Notes: generated by a model not told the origin, from the letters alone. Positions 8,129 through 18,076 are shown, counted from the first letter of the stretch. The stretch is 64,000 nt of DNA from Saprospiraceae bacterium UBA7687 (GCA_002482845.1 DLGT01000024.1:38137-102136); one strand, 5' to 3'. Program-made: numbers and translations.

Positions 8129-9508
8129 ATGCAACACTGGGGAGATTGTATTTCATATCGTAGGTTCGGATATCAATCTTCCGGCACTCCAGGTATGAGG
8201 TCAGAATTTACCCGTGATTACGACCGGATTATATTTTTATCAGCATTTAGAAGGCTTCAGAACAAAACACAAGTTTTTCCCCTTCCGGGCAATGTATTTG
8301 TACACAATAGACTCACACATTCACTAGAAGTGGCATCAGTAGGTAGGTCGCTTGGGTCTATCGTAGGTCATAAACTATCAGAAATCCATAAAAACACTTT
8401 TACAGAAGACCACCAGTCTTTCTACATTTATGAGTTATCTGGTGTGATAGCATCTGCGTGTTTGGCCCATGACCTTGGCAATCCTGCATTCGGACATTCA
8501 GGCGAAAAAGCTATTTCTCATTATTTTACGAGCCACGCAGATTCGTCACTTAATAGTTCAACGCTCAGGGCACACTATACAGAAAAAGAATGGCAAGACT
8601 TGACCAGTTTTGAGGGGAATGCCAATGCTTTGAGATTACTGACAAGACAGTTCAAAGGAAAACTCGAAGGCGGACAGCGACTGATGTACGTCACACTTGC
8701 ATCTATTCTCAAGTATCCTTGTGCATCTGATGAGATGGACAAATCCTACATGCATCGCAAAAAGTATGGTTATTTTCAGTCAGATGCAACTGCCTTTGCC
8801 GACGTCATTCAAGAGTTTCAAATGATGGATGAAAATGGGAAAGCTTACAGACACCCATTTGTTTATCTAGTAGAAGCCGCTGATGACATTTGTTATAGAA
8901 TCGTAGATATGGAAGATGCACACCGCATAGGTATCTTGTCTAGAGCAGAAATAGAAAACTCCTTCCTTTCTCTGATTGGTGAATTAAACAATAGTACTGA
9001 CAGTGTGCCCCGTACCAAAGAAGTGCTGCAAAAAATAGGTGACAACAACGAAGCAATCTCCTACCTTAGGGCAAAATGTATCAATGGTCTTGTCAACCGA
9101 GCAGCTGATGTATTTTTTGAAAACATGGATGCTATTTTAACAGGCACTTTCAATAGTACATTGGTAGATATGGTGGAGAAATCCTGTCCTTATTTGAAAA
9201 CAATCAATGACATATCTATCTCCAAGATTTACAACCATCCTTCTGTCATAGAAGTAGAACTAGCTGGATATAATGTCATGTCAGAAATATTGTCTGTGTT
9301 TGTCACAGCCGTGTTACACGAAGAGAGGACTCCTTTGGAGAAAAAATGTCTACAACTCATACCTGCCCAATACAACCTAAGTAAAGACGATGTGAGTCCT
9401 TATGAAAAGACGATGGGTGTTTTAGATTTCGTATCGGGTATGACAGATGGATACGCCACAGAATTATACCGTAAAATGAAAGGAATAGACATACCTTCAC
9501 ATAAATAA
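8129..9508 (+). CDS. dgt: dGTPase (deoxyguanosinetriphosphate triphosphohydrolase), chromosomal copy
   Basis: A 459-residue HD-domain enzyme that hydrolyses dGTP (and sometimes other dNTPs) to the nucleoside and triphosphate. Metal-binding residues are intact: His64 in RLTHSLEV, His114-Asp115 in CLAHDLGNPAFGH and the Asp in EAADDICYRI. The upstream motif FLSAFRRLQNKTQVF is typical of the family. Its neighbours look like housekeeping genes, so this is probably the resident copy that controls dNTP pools. A second, diverged dGTPase lies at 59130-60551 in an accessory island. Confidence 0.93.
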   Translation: MQHWGDCISYRRFGYQSSGTPGMRSEFTRDYDRIIFLSAFRRLQNKTQVFPLPGNVFVHNRLTHSLEVASVGRSLGSIVGHKLSEIHKNTFTEDHQSFYIYELSGVIASACLAHDLGNPAFGHSGEKAISHYFTSHADSSLNSSTLRAHYTEKEWQDLTSFEGNANALRLLTRQFKGKLEGGQRLMYVTLASILKYPCASDEMDKSYMHRKKYGYFQSDATAFADVIQEFQMMDENGKAYRHPFVYLVEAADDICYRIVDMEDAHRIGILSRAEIENSFLSLIGELNNSTDSVPRTKEVLQKIGDNNEAISYLRAKCINGLVNRAADVFFENMDAILTGTFNSTLVDMVEKSCPYLKTINDISISKIYNHPSVIEVELAGYNVMSEILSVFVTAVLHEERTPLEKKCLQLIPAQYNLSKDDVSPYEKTMGVLDFVSGMTDGYATELYRKMKGIDIPSHK

Positions 9509-9520
9509 AGCCGCTATCTA

Positions 9521-10147
9521 ATGAAGAACTTACTTTTTATACTTCTCCTTAATGCTACTTTTACTTTTGCACAGACGGATACGATTAGATTGAAGAATCC
9601 TGGATTTGAAGGGCGACCTATGCGAGGAGGTGAAAGGGATTGGACCATTAAAGGATGGACAGATTGTGGTAAAATTAACTTCCCTTATGAGACGCCACCC
9701 GATATTCATCCACAAGAGTTTTGGCAAGTAAAAATATCGGCAAAAGAAGGCAAAACTTACCTAGGATTAGTAGTCAGAGATAATGAAACCTATGAAGGTC
9801 TAAGACAACAATTGCCATCACCACTTCTTGCAAATCAAAGCTACGAGATGACTTTATGGATGGCACATTCTGAAAACTATATAAGTAAATCTAGGTTGAC
9901 TTATAAAGAACAAAATTACCAAGCTCCATCCTTTTTGATCATAACTTCTATAAATGAAAAATGTGTTGTAAAAGACATTTTATATCAATCACCTATAGTT
10001 GACCACACAGAATGGAAACAATACAGCATAAAAATGTCACCAATAAATGATGTTACCCATCTTATGTTTATGATATTTTCCAATGATGAAAAACCCAACG
10101 GACATATCTTACTTGATGGTCTGTCAGATATTACTTTGGTAAAATAG
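9521..10147 (+). CDS. Secreted protein, possibly carbohydrate-binding-like, unknown function
   Basis: A 208-residue protein with a signal peptide (about 1-17, ending in TFAQ). The mature part begins LKNPGFEG and contains a Trp-rich first half, ending in a strand pattern ILLDGLSDITLV; this NPGFE...LLDG arrangement is common in jelly-roll carbohydrate-binding modules and related galactose-binding-like domains. No catalytic motif is visible, and there is no T9SS sorting domain, so it may be periplasmic. It starts 12 nt after dgt and is probably in its operon. Confidence 0.6.
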   Translation: MKNLLFILLLNATFTFAQTDTIRLKNPGFEGRPMRGGERDWTIKGWTDCGKINFPYETPPDIHPQEFWQVKISAKEGKTYLGLVVRDNETYEGLRQQLPSPLLANQSYEMTLWMAHSENYISKSRLTYKEQNYQAPSFLIITSINEKCVVKDILYQSPIVDHTEWKQYSIKMSPINDVTHLMFMIFSNDEKPNGHILLDGLSDITLVK

Positions 10148-10239
10148 AATTTCTTTTTTATAAGTCTGAAATCAGTTGTACAAGAACATAAATTTACAAA
10201 AACGTACTATATTTTGTTGTAAACAATTAGATTTGTTTT

Positions 10240-11202
10240 ATGGAAGATAAAATTAACAACATTCACGATAAATTTGTCAGGGAATCTTTTTCGGACATTG
10301 AAAGAGCTCAAGCGTTTTTTGAAAAAATGTTGCCTACTGAATTGATCAAACAACTAGATTTCAATACCTTAAAAGACACGAAGGAATCGTATATTGACAA
10401 AGAACTGAGTGAGTATTTTTCAGACCTTGTTTTTGAAGTATCATTGATTGGTAGCCCTGAGACAAAAACAGATGTAGTCATGCTTTTCGAACATAAAAGC
10501 ACACCTGACAAGCACGTATTAATACAAGTTGGTTATTACATGTTTGCCCACTATTTCAAATGTGTACGTCAACGCAAAAAGATGAAAGTCATCATTCCCG
10601 TCATCTACTATCAAGGACAAAAGAAGTGGACAGCGCCACAACCAATAGATTTATTTGCTGGATATCCTGACGCGATAAAGCAGTACATACCCAATTTGAA
10701 TCACGTGTTTATTGCACTCCATTCGATTCCAGAGTCGGATCTATTATCCAGCAGAAATACATTAATGGCCACCGCATTGGTAGCCCAAAAATGGAGATTC
10801 AACCCAATAAAGCTTGCTGATGATTTGATGAAAATTCTGTCGATATTTGAAGACAAGGACTACGACTGGAACTTTTTGGAGATGACCTTCGTTTACATCA
10901 ATAATGTCTCAGAATTAGAAACTGAAGACGTAAAAAAAATAATCAGCTCAATACCACCGAAAATAAAAGAAAATATCATGACAACTTATTCTAAAATAAA
11001 AGAAGAAGGAAGACAAGAAGGAAGACAAGAAGGAAGACAAGAAGGCGAGCAAACCGGTATCCAAAAAGGTGAGTACAAAAAACAAATTGAAGTCGTTCTT
11101 AATTGTTTTGATAATAAATTACCTATTCCATTGATTGCAAATATCACCCAACTAAGCGAAGAAGATGTGATAAAAATCTTGAAAGAGCATAAAAAAATTT
11201 AA
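10240..11202 (+). CDS. Rpn-family PD-(D/E)XK nuclease (recombination-promoting nuclease/putative transposase)
   Basis: A 320-residue protein of the Rpn/Transposase_31 group, which are DNA nucleases with a restriction-type fold. The active site is visible as an Asp (ETKTDVVMLF) followed by EHKS (about residues 85-88), then QVGYYMFAHY. The middle has the family motif VIIPVIYYQGQKKW. The C-terminus carries a short repetitive charged tract of GRQE units before a helical tail. The original RpnA of E. coli stimulates recA-independent recombination; here it may be a mobile or defence-related gene. It stands alone, with a repeat-poor 380-nt gap downstream. Confidence 0.85.
   Translation: MEDKINNIHDKFVRESFSDIERAQAFFEKMLPTELIKQLDFNTLKDTKESYIDKELSEYFSDLVFEVSLIGSPETKTDVVMLFEHKSTPDKHVLIQVGYYMFAHYFKCVRQRKKMKVIIPVIYYQGQKKWTAPQPIDLFAGYPDAIKQYIPNLNHVFIALHSIPESDLLSSRNTLMATALVAQKWRFNPIKLADDLMKILSIFEDKDYDWNFLEMTFVYINNVSELETEDVKKIISSIPPKIKENIMTTYSKIKEEGRQEGRQEGRQEGEQTGIQKGEYKKQIEVVLNCFDNKLPIPLIANITQLSEEDVIKILKEHKKI
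11005..11052 (+). repeat. 12-nt in-frame tandem repeat inside the Rpn gene
   Basis: Three exact copies of GAAGGAAGACAA and a fourth degenerate copy encode EGRQ units. Copy number could vary by slippage without shifting the frame. Confidence 0.9.
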
Positions 11203-11584
11203 GGGTAGTTTTGTTTTGTAACCAACTGGATGAAAGAAAAAACTATTAGTATTCATATAAACCCTATTCTTTTAGAATAGTATAATCAAAAAAACCTTAC
11301 AAATGAAAAAGGCACGTACTGTTTACGCAGAACAAATTGCTAATGACTTCAAATCTTAATACAGCATTGGCAAAAAGTTCATAAGAAAATGTATAAACTC
11401 TCCATTGAGTGAAAAGACAATACTAAAATTCTTTTTATCAAATTCAAATTAAGAAAAACGATATTTATCGACTTCTAATATGGAACCGAATGTATATTTA
11501 TCAAAACAAATTGATATTTTTTACTACTTTTTCAAAATCTATTTATACTTTAGACCCAATTTTCAAAAATCATATCAAAGTCGC
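11203..11584. other. Gene-free intergenic stretch before the fused cytochrome lipoprotein
   Basis: An AT-rich gap. The only frame of note is an 18-codon ATG ORF near 11303 (MKKARTVYAEQ...), too short to support. An in-frame ATG at 11480 precedes the next gene, but the residues from there to 11584 do not look like a leader and would place the signal peptide at residue 36, so I treat this part as untranslated. Confidence 0.4.
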
Positions 11585-14500
11585 ATGATGCATTTTTATA
11601 AGTCTTTAGTAATCATACTATTATTCGTGGGTTTTCAGAGTTGTGATAATAAAGAAACACAAACCACCAAAGAGCGCCCCATCGATCATTGGGTATTTAG
11701 GTCCGTCTTAGATTGGAATCCACGTATGGTGACACTTGCACTTTCTGATGATGTTTGGGCATCTTATCATGCGGAGACAGGCGCTTTATACAAAGTTTGG
11801 AAGGGTACTGTATATTTTGATGGTGCGGTTTATACTACAGCACATGGTCCACAACCTATCTCCATTGGCAATAGCTACTTAGAAAACAAATATAAAAATC
11901 CTTGGTTTGTTCTAAAAGGTACGGATACCATACAGACAAAATTTGACTACAAAGGTCATAGGTTTGTAAACGGAAAAGCTGAGCTTATGTACCAATTGAG
12001 TAGTGATCAATTACCTAAGCCAATCGCAATATATGAAGAAGTAGAAGCTTCTAAAACGGACCTCGGTTCACCAGTTTTTGAGCGAAATTTCACAACCAAC
12101 AATGTACCTGATGGTATGACTGTTTCACACAGATTTAATGCTAGCTCTATCGTTTTACCTAGTGATATAGATACAGATGGTAAACTTCAGATAGTTGAAC
12201 AAAAGGAAGCCAACTATGATAATATCAAAGCAATAACCATAGATGGTGTCTTGGCTCTCAATAGCAATGGTAAGACCAAAATGAATATTCTTTTCTTAAA
12301 TACACCAACTATTCCTAACAAAAATGTAGCTGGTGGTGAAGACGTTGACGAAGAAAAAGAAAACCCAGGAGGTCTTCCAGAAGGTCTAAAATTGATAGCA
12401 AAGAGTGATTGTAAAACTTGTCACAACAAAAACTTACAAACCATCGGGCCTGCATATACTGCCATTGCCCAAAAATATAAAAACACGCCTGAAAACATAT
12501 CTATGTTGGTGGGTAAAGTTATCAAAGGTGGATCAGGCGTTTGGGGAGAACAGGTCATGACACCACATGCAGATTTGCCAGAAGAAGATGTTACGGAGAT
12601 GGTCACATATATCATGTCGCTGGACAAAGATGATGAAGGAGAACCTGTGGACGAAAAAGCAACAGCTTTACTTACACTAGACCCAACGCCTAATATCGAA
12701 GAAAAAGATCTATTGCCAGGCATCGTTGTAAAAGCTTATGACATTGCCAATAATTCGCAAGTCCTTCCGAAAATAAGAGATACTCAAAAACCAAAATTTG
12801 CCGGAGTCTTACCTAAACTAGATAACATCTCAGGAAGCGATTTTAAAGAATTAGAAAATAATTTTGCCCTGATCAATACTGGATTTGTTAAGATTGATAC
12901 AGCTGGTACTTACACTTTTCACATATGGAGCGATGATGGGTCTAAATTGTATATCAATGACAAACAAGTAATAGACAATGATGGACTTCATGGGGCAGAA
13001 TATGGAGAAGTCAGCATTCAGATGAAAAAAGGATACTATCCATTCAGATTAGAGTATTTTAATGGAAGTGGTGGGAGATTCCTTTCTTTCAATTGGAAAA
13101 AACCTAATGATAAAGATTTTGTAGTCATTCCAAATCTAAACTTTGCTTACAAAAATGATCAATTAGAACTTTTAAGAAAATATAGCCTACCTATGGCCAA
13201 TATCTCTAAAATACCAGGTGACCAATATGCACTTCAGGATGTACATCCGTCTTTTGATCTATTCCAAGCAAGACCTGATGTCTTCAAACCCAAAGTAGGA
13301 GGCATGGATTTCAAATCTGATGGTCGTTTGATCGTTAGTACTTGGGATGCAGCTGGATCGGTGTACACCATTGATAATGCTGCAAGTGGCGATACTACCC
13401 AGATGAAAGCAAAAAGAATAGCTTTCGGTCTAGCAGAACCACTAGGTGTAAAAGTAGTCAATGACACCATCTACGTCATGCAAAAACATGAAATCACTCG
13501 ATTGATAGATACCAATGGCGATGACATCATTGATGAATACCAAACCTTGTGTGATGACTGGAAAGTCTCGTCCAATTTCCATGAATTTGGTTTTGGTCTC
13601 GCTTATAAAGATGGTTTCTTTTATGCAACACTTGCCACTGCGATCAATCCTGGTGGAGCAAGTACACAACCACAGATTCCTGATAGAGGCAAAGTGGTCA
13701 AAGTTAATAAAAATACAGGAGCGATGACATTTATTGCATCGGGACTTCGTACGCCTAATGGTATTGGAATAGGTTATAAAGGTGATCTTTTTGTAGCGGA
13801 TAATCAAGGAGACTGGCTACCTTCGTCCAAGATTGTCCATGTACAAGAAGGTGCTTGGTTTGGGTCTAGATCTGTAGATCCAGAAGGTACTAAAGATAAA
13901 AAAGAAAATCTTCCTTTAGTTTGGCTACCACAAGACGAGATAGGAAACTCTCCCAGTACACCACTAGCATTAGATTTAGGACCATACAAAGGTCAAATGA
14001 TTCATGGCGAGGTTACACATGGTGGTATTAAAAGGGTATTTGTAGAAGAGATTAATGGTCAATTGCAAGGATGTGTCTTTAGATTTATCCAAGGACTCGA
14101 AGCAGGTGTCAATAGAATAGCTTGGGGACCGAATGGTGATCTTTATGTGGGTGGCATTGGTAATCCAGGCAATTGGGGACATTCTGGGAAGTTGCACTAT
14201 GGCTTACAAAGATTGGTTTTTAATGATAAACCTACGTTCGAAATGCTTGCAGTCAGGGCAAAAGCTAATGGCATGGAGATAGAGTTTACAGAGCCTTTGC
14301 AAGATGGTGATGGATGGAATGCAGCACATTACGAAGTAAAACAATGGTTTTACAAGCCAACGATCGATTACGGTGGACCAAAACTAGACGAGAAAAAAAT
14401 AAATGTCAAATCTGTCACGGTGTCTGATGATCGTAAAAAAGTATTCTTAGAATTTGATGGTCAGAAGGATAATCATATGATCTATATTCGTCTTAAAAAA

Positions 14501-15277
14501 CATTTCATCAGTGATGCAGGCAGATCTCTTTGGAGTACAGAAGCTTGGTACACTATGAATCAAGTACCAAAAAATGATAAAGGCGTTTCTAAAAAACCAC
14601 CATTCACTTATGCGGACAACACATTGACACCATCTGAACAAAAGACAGGTTGGAAATTACTTTTTGACGGTAAATCATTAAATGGATGGCGCAATTTCCG
14701 CAAAAAAACCATCGGTAAAGGATGGATTATTAATGAAAATGCCATTCATCTAGATGCAAAACCAAATAAAGATGGTCACTGGCAAGCGATAGATGGTGGA
14801 GACATTATCACTGACAAGGCTTATGAAAATTATGAATTTGTATATGAATGGAAAATCGGAAACTGTGGAAATAGTGGTGTCATCTTTAATGTAGTAGAAA
14901 GCGATAAATACGACTATGTTTGGCAGACAGGTCCAGAGATGCAAGTTTTGGACAATACTTGTCACCCTGATGCTAAGTTTGTGACACACAGAGCTGGTGA
15001 TTTGTATGATATGATAGAATGTAAATATCCAGTAGTAAAACCAGCTGGAGAATGGAATGAAGCACGTATTAAGAGCAATAAAGGACAGGTAGAATTTTGG
15101 CTCAATGGTGTCAATGTGGTGAGTTTTACCATGCATGATGATACGTGGGCAAAAATGATATCTAAAAGTAAGTTTAAAGAAATGCCTGATTTCGGTAAAT
15201 CCAAATCTGGCCATATCTCACTCCAAGACCATGGAGACAAAGTATGGTACAAAAATTTAAAAATCAGAGAATTGTAA
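11585..15277 (+). CDS. Large lipoprotein: cytochrome c, PA14, sugar-dehydrogenase-like propeller and DUF1080
   Basis: A protein of about 1230 residues. The start is set at ATG 11585 because it gives a lipoprotein signal peptide (Cys near residue 20, GFQSC). Domains in order: an N-terminal beta-rich region (about 35-250); a class I cytochrome c domain with Cys276, Cys279 and His280 (DCKTCHN) and a probable axial Met in VMTPHAD; a PA14-type domain (about 405-510, SDDGSKLYIND); a six-bladed propeller like glucose/sorbosone dehydrogenases (about 540-870); and a C-terminal DUF1080/3-keto-glycoside hydrolase-like domain (about 1020-1230, LLFDGKSLNGWRNF). The mix suggests oxidation and cleavage of glycosides at the cell surface. 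The permease gene starts 22 nt later, which supports a sugar-uptake role. Confidence 0.85.
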   Translation: MMHFYKSLVIILLFVGFQSCDNKETQTTKERPIDHWVFRSVLDWNPRMVTLALSDDVWASYHAETGALYKVWKGTVYFDGAVYTTAHGPQPISIGNSYLENKYKNPWFVLKGTDTIQTKFDYKGHRFVNGKAELMYQLSSDQLPKPIAIYEEVEASKTDLGSPVFERNFTTNNVPDGMTVSHRFNASSIVLPSDIDTDGKLQIVEQKEANYDNIKAITIDGVLALNSNGKTKMNILFLNTPTIPNKNVAGGEDVDEEKENPGGLPEGLKLIAKSDCKTCHNKNLQTIGPAYTAIAQKYKNTPENISMLVGKVIKGGSGVWGEQVMTPHADLPEEDVTEMVTYIMSLDKDDEGEPVDEKATALLTLDPTPNIEEKDLLPGIVVKAYDIANNSQVLPKIRDTQKPKFAGVLPKLDNISGSDFKELENNFALINTGFVKIDTAGTYTFHIWSDDGSKLYINDKQVIDNDGLHGAEYGEVSIQMKKGYYPFRLEYFNGSGGRFLSFNWKKPNDKDFVVIPNLNFAYKNDQLELLRKYSLPMANISKIPGDQYALQDVHPSFDLFQARPDVFKPKVGGMDFKSDGRLIVSTWDAAGSVYTIDNAASGDTTQMKAKRIAFGLAEPLGVKVVNDTIYVMQKHEITRLIDTNGDDIIDEYQTLCDDWKVSSNFHEFGFGLAYKDGFFYATLATAINPGGASTQPQIPDRGKVVKVNKNTGAMTFIASGLRTPNGIGIGYKGDLFVADNQGDWLPSSKIVHVQEGAWFGSRSVDPEGTKDKKENLPLVWLPQDEIGNSPSTPLALDLGPYKGQMIHGEVTHGGIKRVFVEEINGQLQGCVFRFIQGLEAGVNRIAWGPNGDLYVGGIGNPGNWGHSGKLHYGLQRLVFNDKPTFEMLAVRAKANGMEIEFTEPLQDGDGWNAAHYEVKQWFYKPTIDYGGPKLDEKKINVKSVTVSDDRKKVFLEFDGQKDNHMIYIRLKKHFISDAGRSLWSTEAWYTMNQVPKNDKGVSKKPPFTYADNTLTPSEQKTGWKLLFDGKSLNGWRNFRKKTIGKGWIINENAIHLDAKPNKDGHWQAIDGGDIITDKAYENYEFVYEWKIGNCGNSGVIFNVVESDKYDYVWQTGPEMQVLDNTCHPDAKFVTHRAGDLYDMIECKYPVVKPAGEWNEARIKSNKGQVEFWLNGVNVVSFTMHDDTWAKMISKSKFKEMPDFGKSKSGHISLQDHGDKVWYKNLKIREL

Positions 15278-15299
15278 TCAAAATCAAAACAGAACAAAG

Positions 15300-16526
15300 A
15301 TGAACAGATCCATTCAAATCCAATTATCCACCATGATGTTTCTCCAGTTTTTTATCTGGGGCGCATGGTTTGTAACGTTAGGAACATTTTTAGGTAGCAA
15401 TATGTCTGCGGAAGGTGGACAAATTGCAAGAGCATTTAGTACACAATCTTGGGGCGCCATCATTGCACCTTTTATCATCGGACTGATAGCTGATAGATTT
15501 TTTAATGCTGAGCGAATACTTGGAGTACTTCATTTGATAGGCGCATGTTTGATGTATTTGATGTCACAAACATCAGACTTCGGAGTGTTTTATCCATATG
15601 TGTTGGGGTATATGATCGCTTACATGCCAACCTTAGCCTTGGTCAATTCTGTTTCTTTCAATCAAATGAAAGACCCTGCCAAAGAATTTTCATACATTAG
15701 AGTATTCGGTACCATCGGATGGATATTGGCAGGTTTGTCTATTAGTTACATTTTTAGTTGGGATAGCAAAGAGTCTATTGCGGCCGGAATGCTAAGCAAT
15801 ACATTTCTGCTAGCAGCCGGTGCATCTGCTCTTTTGGGTGTTTTTAGTTTCTTCCTTCCTGCCACACCACCGACCGCAGACAAAAACAAAAAAATAACGC
15901 TTTCAGAGATTTTAGGCCTTGATGCATTAAAATTACTAGGTGATAGAAATTTTCTAGTTTTCTTTGTTTCTTCTATCTTGATTTGTATTCCACTAGCTTT
16001 TTATTACGCCAATGCCAACCCATTTCTAGTTGATGTAGGCATGGAAAACCCGACAGGTAAGATGACTATTGGTCAAATGTCAGAAGTAATCTTTATGCTT
16101 TTACTTCCTATCTTCTTCAAAAAATATGGATTTAAAAATACCATCTTAGTGGGTATGTTGGCTTGGGCGTTGAGATATGTTCTTTTTGCTTTTGGCGATG
16201 CTGGCAGTTTGTCTTTTATGCTCATTCTGGGTATTGCTTTACACGGTATTTGTTATGATTTCTTTTTTGTGAGTGGTCAGATTTATACCAACGCAAAAGC
16301 AGGTCCAACTGTCAAAAGTGCTGCACAAGGTCTTATCACACTCGCTACTTACGGTGTGGGAATGTTGATAGGTTTTGAAGCTGCTGGATACATCACAGAA
16401 ATAAATACACTTGCTGAAGTTAAAAACTGGAACATGATATGGCTTTATCCTGCTGGGTTTGCTGGTGTTATCTTGATTTTATTTTTTATTGGCTTCAAGA
16501 ATGAGAATATAGAGTATCAAGAATGA
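15300..16526 (+). CDS. MFS nucleoside permease-like transporter (nucleoside:H+ symporter family)
   Basis: A 408-residue protein with about 12 TM helices. The N-terminal FLQFFIWGAWFVTLGTFL and later WGAIIAPFIIGLIADRFF match the NupG/XapB nucleoside:H+ symporter family, and the DPAKEFSYIRVFGTIGW motif is typical of its Bacteroidota members. In this phylum such permeases often sit next to DUF1080 proteins and may carry sugar derivatives rather than nucleosides. It follows the fused cytochrome/DUF1080 lipoprotein by 22 nt and probably imports its product; this is inference from context. Confidence 0.85.
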   Translation: MNRSIQIQLSTMMFLQFFIWGAWFVTLGTFLGSNMSAEGGQIARAFSTQSWGAIIAPFIIGLIADRFFNAERILGVLHLIGACLMYLMSQTSDFGVFYPYVLGYMIAYMPTLALVNSVSFNQMKDPAKEFSYIRVFGTIGWILAGLSISYIFSWDSKESIAAGMLSNTFLLAAGASALLGVFSFFLPATPPTADKNKKITLSEILGLDALKLLGDRNFLVFFVSSILICIPLAFYYANANPFLVDVGMENPTGKMTIGQMSEVIFMLLLPIFFKKYGFKNTILVGMLAWALRYVLFAFGDAGSLSFMLILGIALHGICYDFFFVSGQIYTNAKAGPTVKSAAQGLITLATYGVGMLIGFEAAGYITEINTLAEVKNWNMIWLYPAGFAGVILILFFIGFKNENIEYQE

Positions 16527-16538
16527 TAAAGTCATTGT

Positions 16539-17648
16539 ATGTCATTTAAAACACGGTTGGCTTCGTCAGTTCCTATGCTTCTGTCCATGTATGTGGGCAT
16601 TTGGCTAGGTTGTATCATTCCGTCACATGTCGATAGTGAAGTAGTAAATTACACGGTAATAGGTATATTTTTGATGATCTTGTTGAGTTCAGCAAGTTTA
16701 GTTTTTTTTACAAATGTCTGGTCAAATCGCCTAGTATTCTATCTCATCATAGGCTTAAATTTGGTAGCAGTCGCAATGACTTTTGTTTTCCAGCATGTTG
16801 CAATCTTACTTTTTGCAGGGCTGGCCCAAGGTTTATTGGCAGGTATATTGTTAAAACGATTAGTAACAAATCGTATGAATTCGTCTAATTTATTTGCTAA
16901 TGTTGCCATAGGTATAGCTTTGTCTGGCATTGTCATTCACACCAATTTTTTGGTTGCCGGTAATGTCCTTGCTATTGCTGTTATGGCTGTCTTAGTGCTA
17001 ATTTTAGTATTGTCAGAAATAGAAGGTTCTGAATTTACTGTTGAAAACAGAAATGAATCAGCACTTCCCAACCTTTTTAAAGGAAGTCTTTTGTTGTTCT
17101 CAGGGGTACTCATTGCTTTAATAATTAGTTTTGTACTGTGGTCGATGATATTGAAAGATGATAGTCAAAACTTATTTCATAGACTAGCATTTTTTATTGT
17201 TTTTGCTATGGTATTTATGTTTACAAAATACATTTCGTACTTTATTCAAAAACTTTCTAATGTAGGATGGTTATTTTGTCTTACAATTTTACTTACATTA
17301 AGCTTAGGATTGTTTTACACTTTTAGTTTTCCTATACTATTTATACTTGGGTTTGCTTTTTCTGTAGCTTATTTATTCAGTTTGTTAAGCGAAATTTATG
17401 GGTTCAGGTTAAGTAACAAATATGTAGGCGTTGTATTAATGGGTACAGCTTTACTAAACATGATATTCGGTCTTTTTGTCCAAAACCACATTGAATTTAT
17501 CATTTCTATAAAAATACCTGAGAATGTACTTGTGCTTTCTGCGAGACAAGCAATAGTAAAAGAGTTGGCTTCAGGTGGGGCTATTTTGGTAATTTTAGCA
17601 GGGATATTGTTTTTGAAAAGACGAATTTGGCTAATAACTAAGGTGTAA
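16539..17648 (+). CDS. Polytopic membrane protein, MFS-like, unknown substrate
   Basis: A 369-residue protein with about 10-12 hydrophobic segments and few charged residues outside a central loop (about residues 165-185, EGSEFTVENRNESALPN) that splits it into two halves, as in MFS carriers. I see no family-specific motif. It starts 12 nt after the nucleoside-permease-like gene, so it belongs to the same operon and could be a diverged second transporter for the same pathway. Confidence 0.65.
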   Translation: MSFKTRLASSVPMLLSMYVGIWLGCIIPSHVDSEVVNYTVIGIFLMILLSSASLVFFTNVWSNRLVFYLIIGLNLVAVAMTFVFQHVAILLFAGLAQGLLAGILLKRLVTNRMNSSNLFANVAIGIALSGIVIHTNFLVAGNVLAIAVMAVLVLILVLSEIEGSEFTVENRNESALPNLFKGSLLLFSGVLIALIISFVLWSMILKDDSQNLFHRLAFFIVFAMVFMFTKYISYFIQKLSNVGWLFCLTILLTLSLGLFYTFSFPILFILGFAFSVAYLFSLLSEIYGFRLSNKYVGVVLMGTALLNMIFGLFVQNHIEFIISIKIPENVLVLSARQAIVKELASGGAILVILAGILFLKRRIWLITKV

Positions 17649-17756
17649 AAACTTATAAAATGCCATCAAGTGTTCTGTTTTTGTTGAAAAAGAAGGGAAG
17701 AAAAGGGTGTAACTAAGAAAAAGTAATAATTTTTATAAAAAAAATCCATAAAAACC

Positions 17757-17785
17757 TTGCAATTTATTAAAAAGTCATACTTTTG
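17757..17785 (+). promoter_or_regulatory. rpsU promoter (-33 TTG, -7 TACTTTTG)
   Basis: TTG at 17757-17759, an 18-nt spacer and TACTTTTG at 17778-17785 make a complete Bacteroidota promoter, 39 nt before the rpsU ATG. It is the clearest promoter in the window. Confidence 0.75.
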
Positions 17786-17824
17786 CGTTCCTTTTAATAA
17801 AATAGGTTAAAACAAAAATATTTT

Positions 17825-18019
17825 ATGCTGATTATCAACATCAAAGACGACGAATCGATCGACAGAGCACTGAAGAGATACAAAAGAAAATTTCAGTCAG
17901 TAGGTCTGGTAAAAGAATTAAGAAGTAGAAAACACTTTACTAAGCCATCTGTAGTAAGAAGAAATGAAATTCTTTCTGCTGCATACAGACAGGTGAAGTT
18001 CGGTAACCAAGGAGAATAA
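17825..18019 (+). CDS. rpsU: 30S ribosomal protein S21
   Basis: A 64-residue basic protein with the S21 pattern: an N-terminal beta start MLIINIKDDESID, then RALKRYKRKFQSVGL and the basic RSRKHFTKPS helix. S21 helps initiation by contacting the 3' end of 16S rRNA. In Bacteroidota, S21 is linked to the occlusion of the anti-Shine-Dalgarno sequence, in line with the weak ribosome binding sites in this window. It is a monocistronic unit with its own promoter and terminator. Confidence 0.97.
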   Translation: MLIINIKDDESIDRALKRYKRKFQSVGLVKELRSRKHFTKPSVVRRNEILSAAYRQVKFGNQGE

Positions 18020-18042
18020 TATCTTTTTATATAATATAATAT

Positions 18043-18076
18043 AAAAGGGTTTGTCTATTAAGATAAACCCTTTTTG
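18043..18076 (+). terminator. Rho-independent terminator of rpsU
   Basis: A 14-bp stem (AAAAGGGTTTGTCT at 18043-18056 with 18061-18074, one G-T pair) has a 4-nt loop and runs into a T tract. Confidence 0.9.

Noticed and set aside
8129..9508. First dGTPase as a defence gene
   Set aside because: It sits in a run of ordinary chromosomal genes with normal base composition; there is no sign of transfer.
11303..11359. An 18-codon ATG frame (MKKARTVYAEQ...)
   Set aside because: Too short, and no homologue or signal can be recognised.
11480..11584. Translation start at ATG 11480 for the large lipoprotein
   Set aside because: It would put a 35-residue aromatic-rich stretch before a standard lipoprotein signal peptide; ATG 11585 is better.
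14750..15297. Long frames antisense to the fused cytochrome/DUF1080 gene
   Set aside because: They lie wholly opposite a well-supported coding region, and their composition is that of a complementary shadow.
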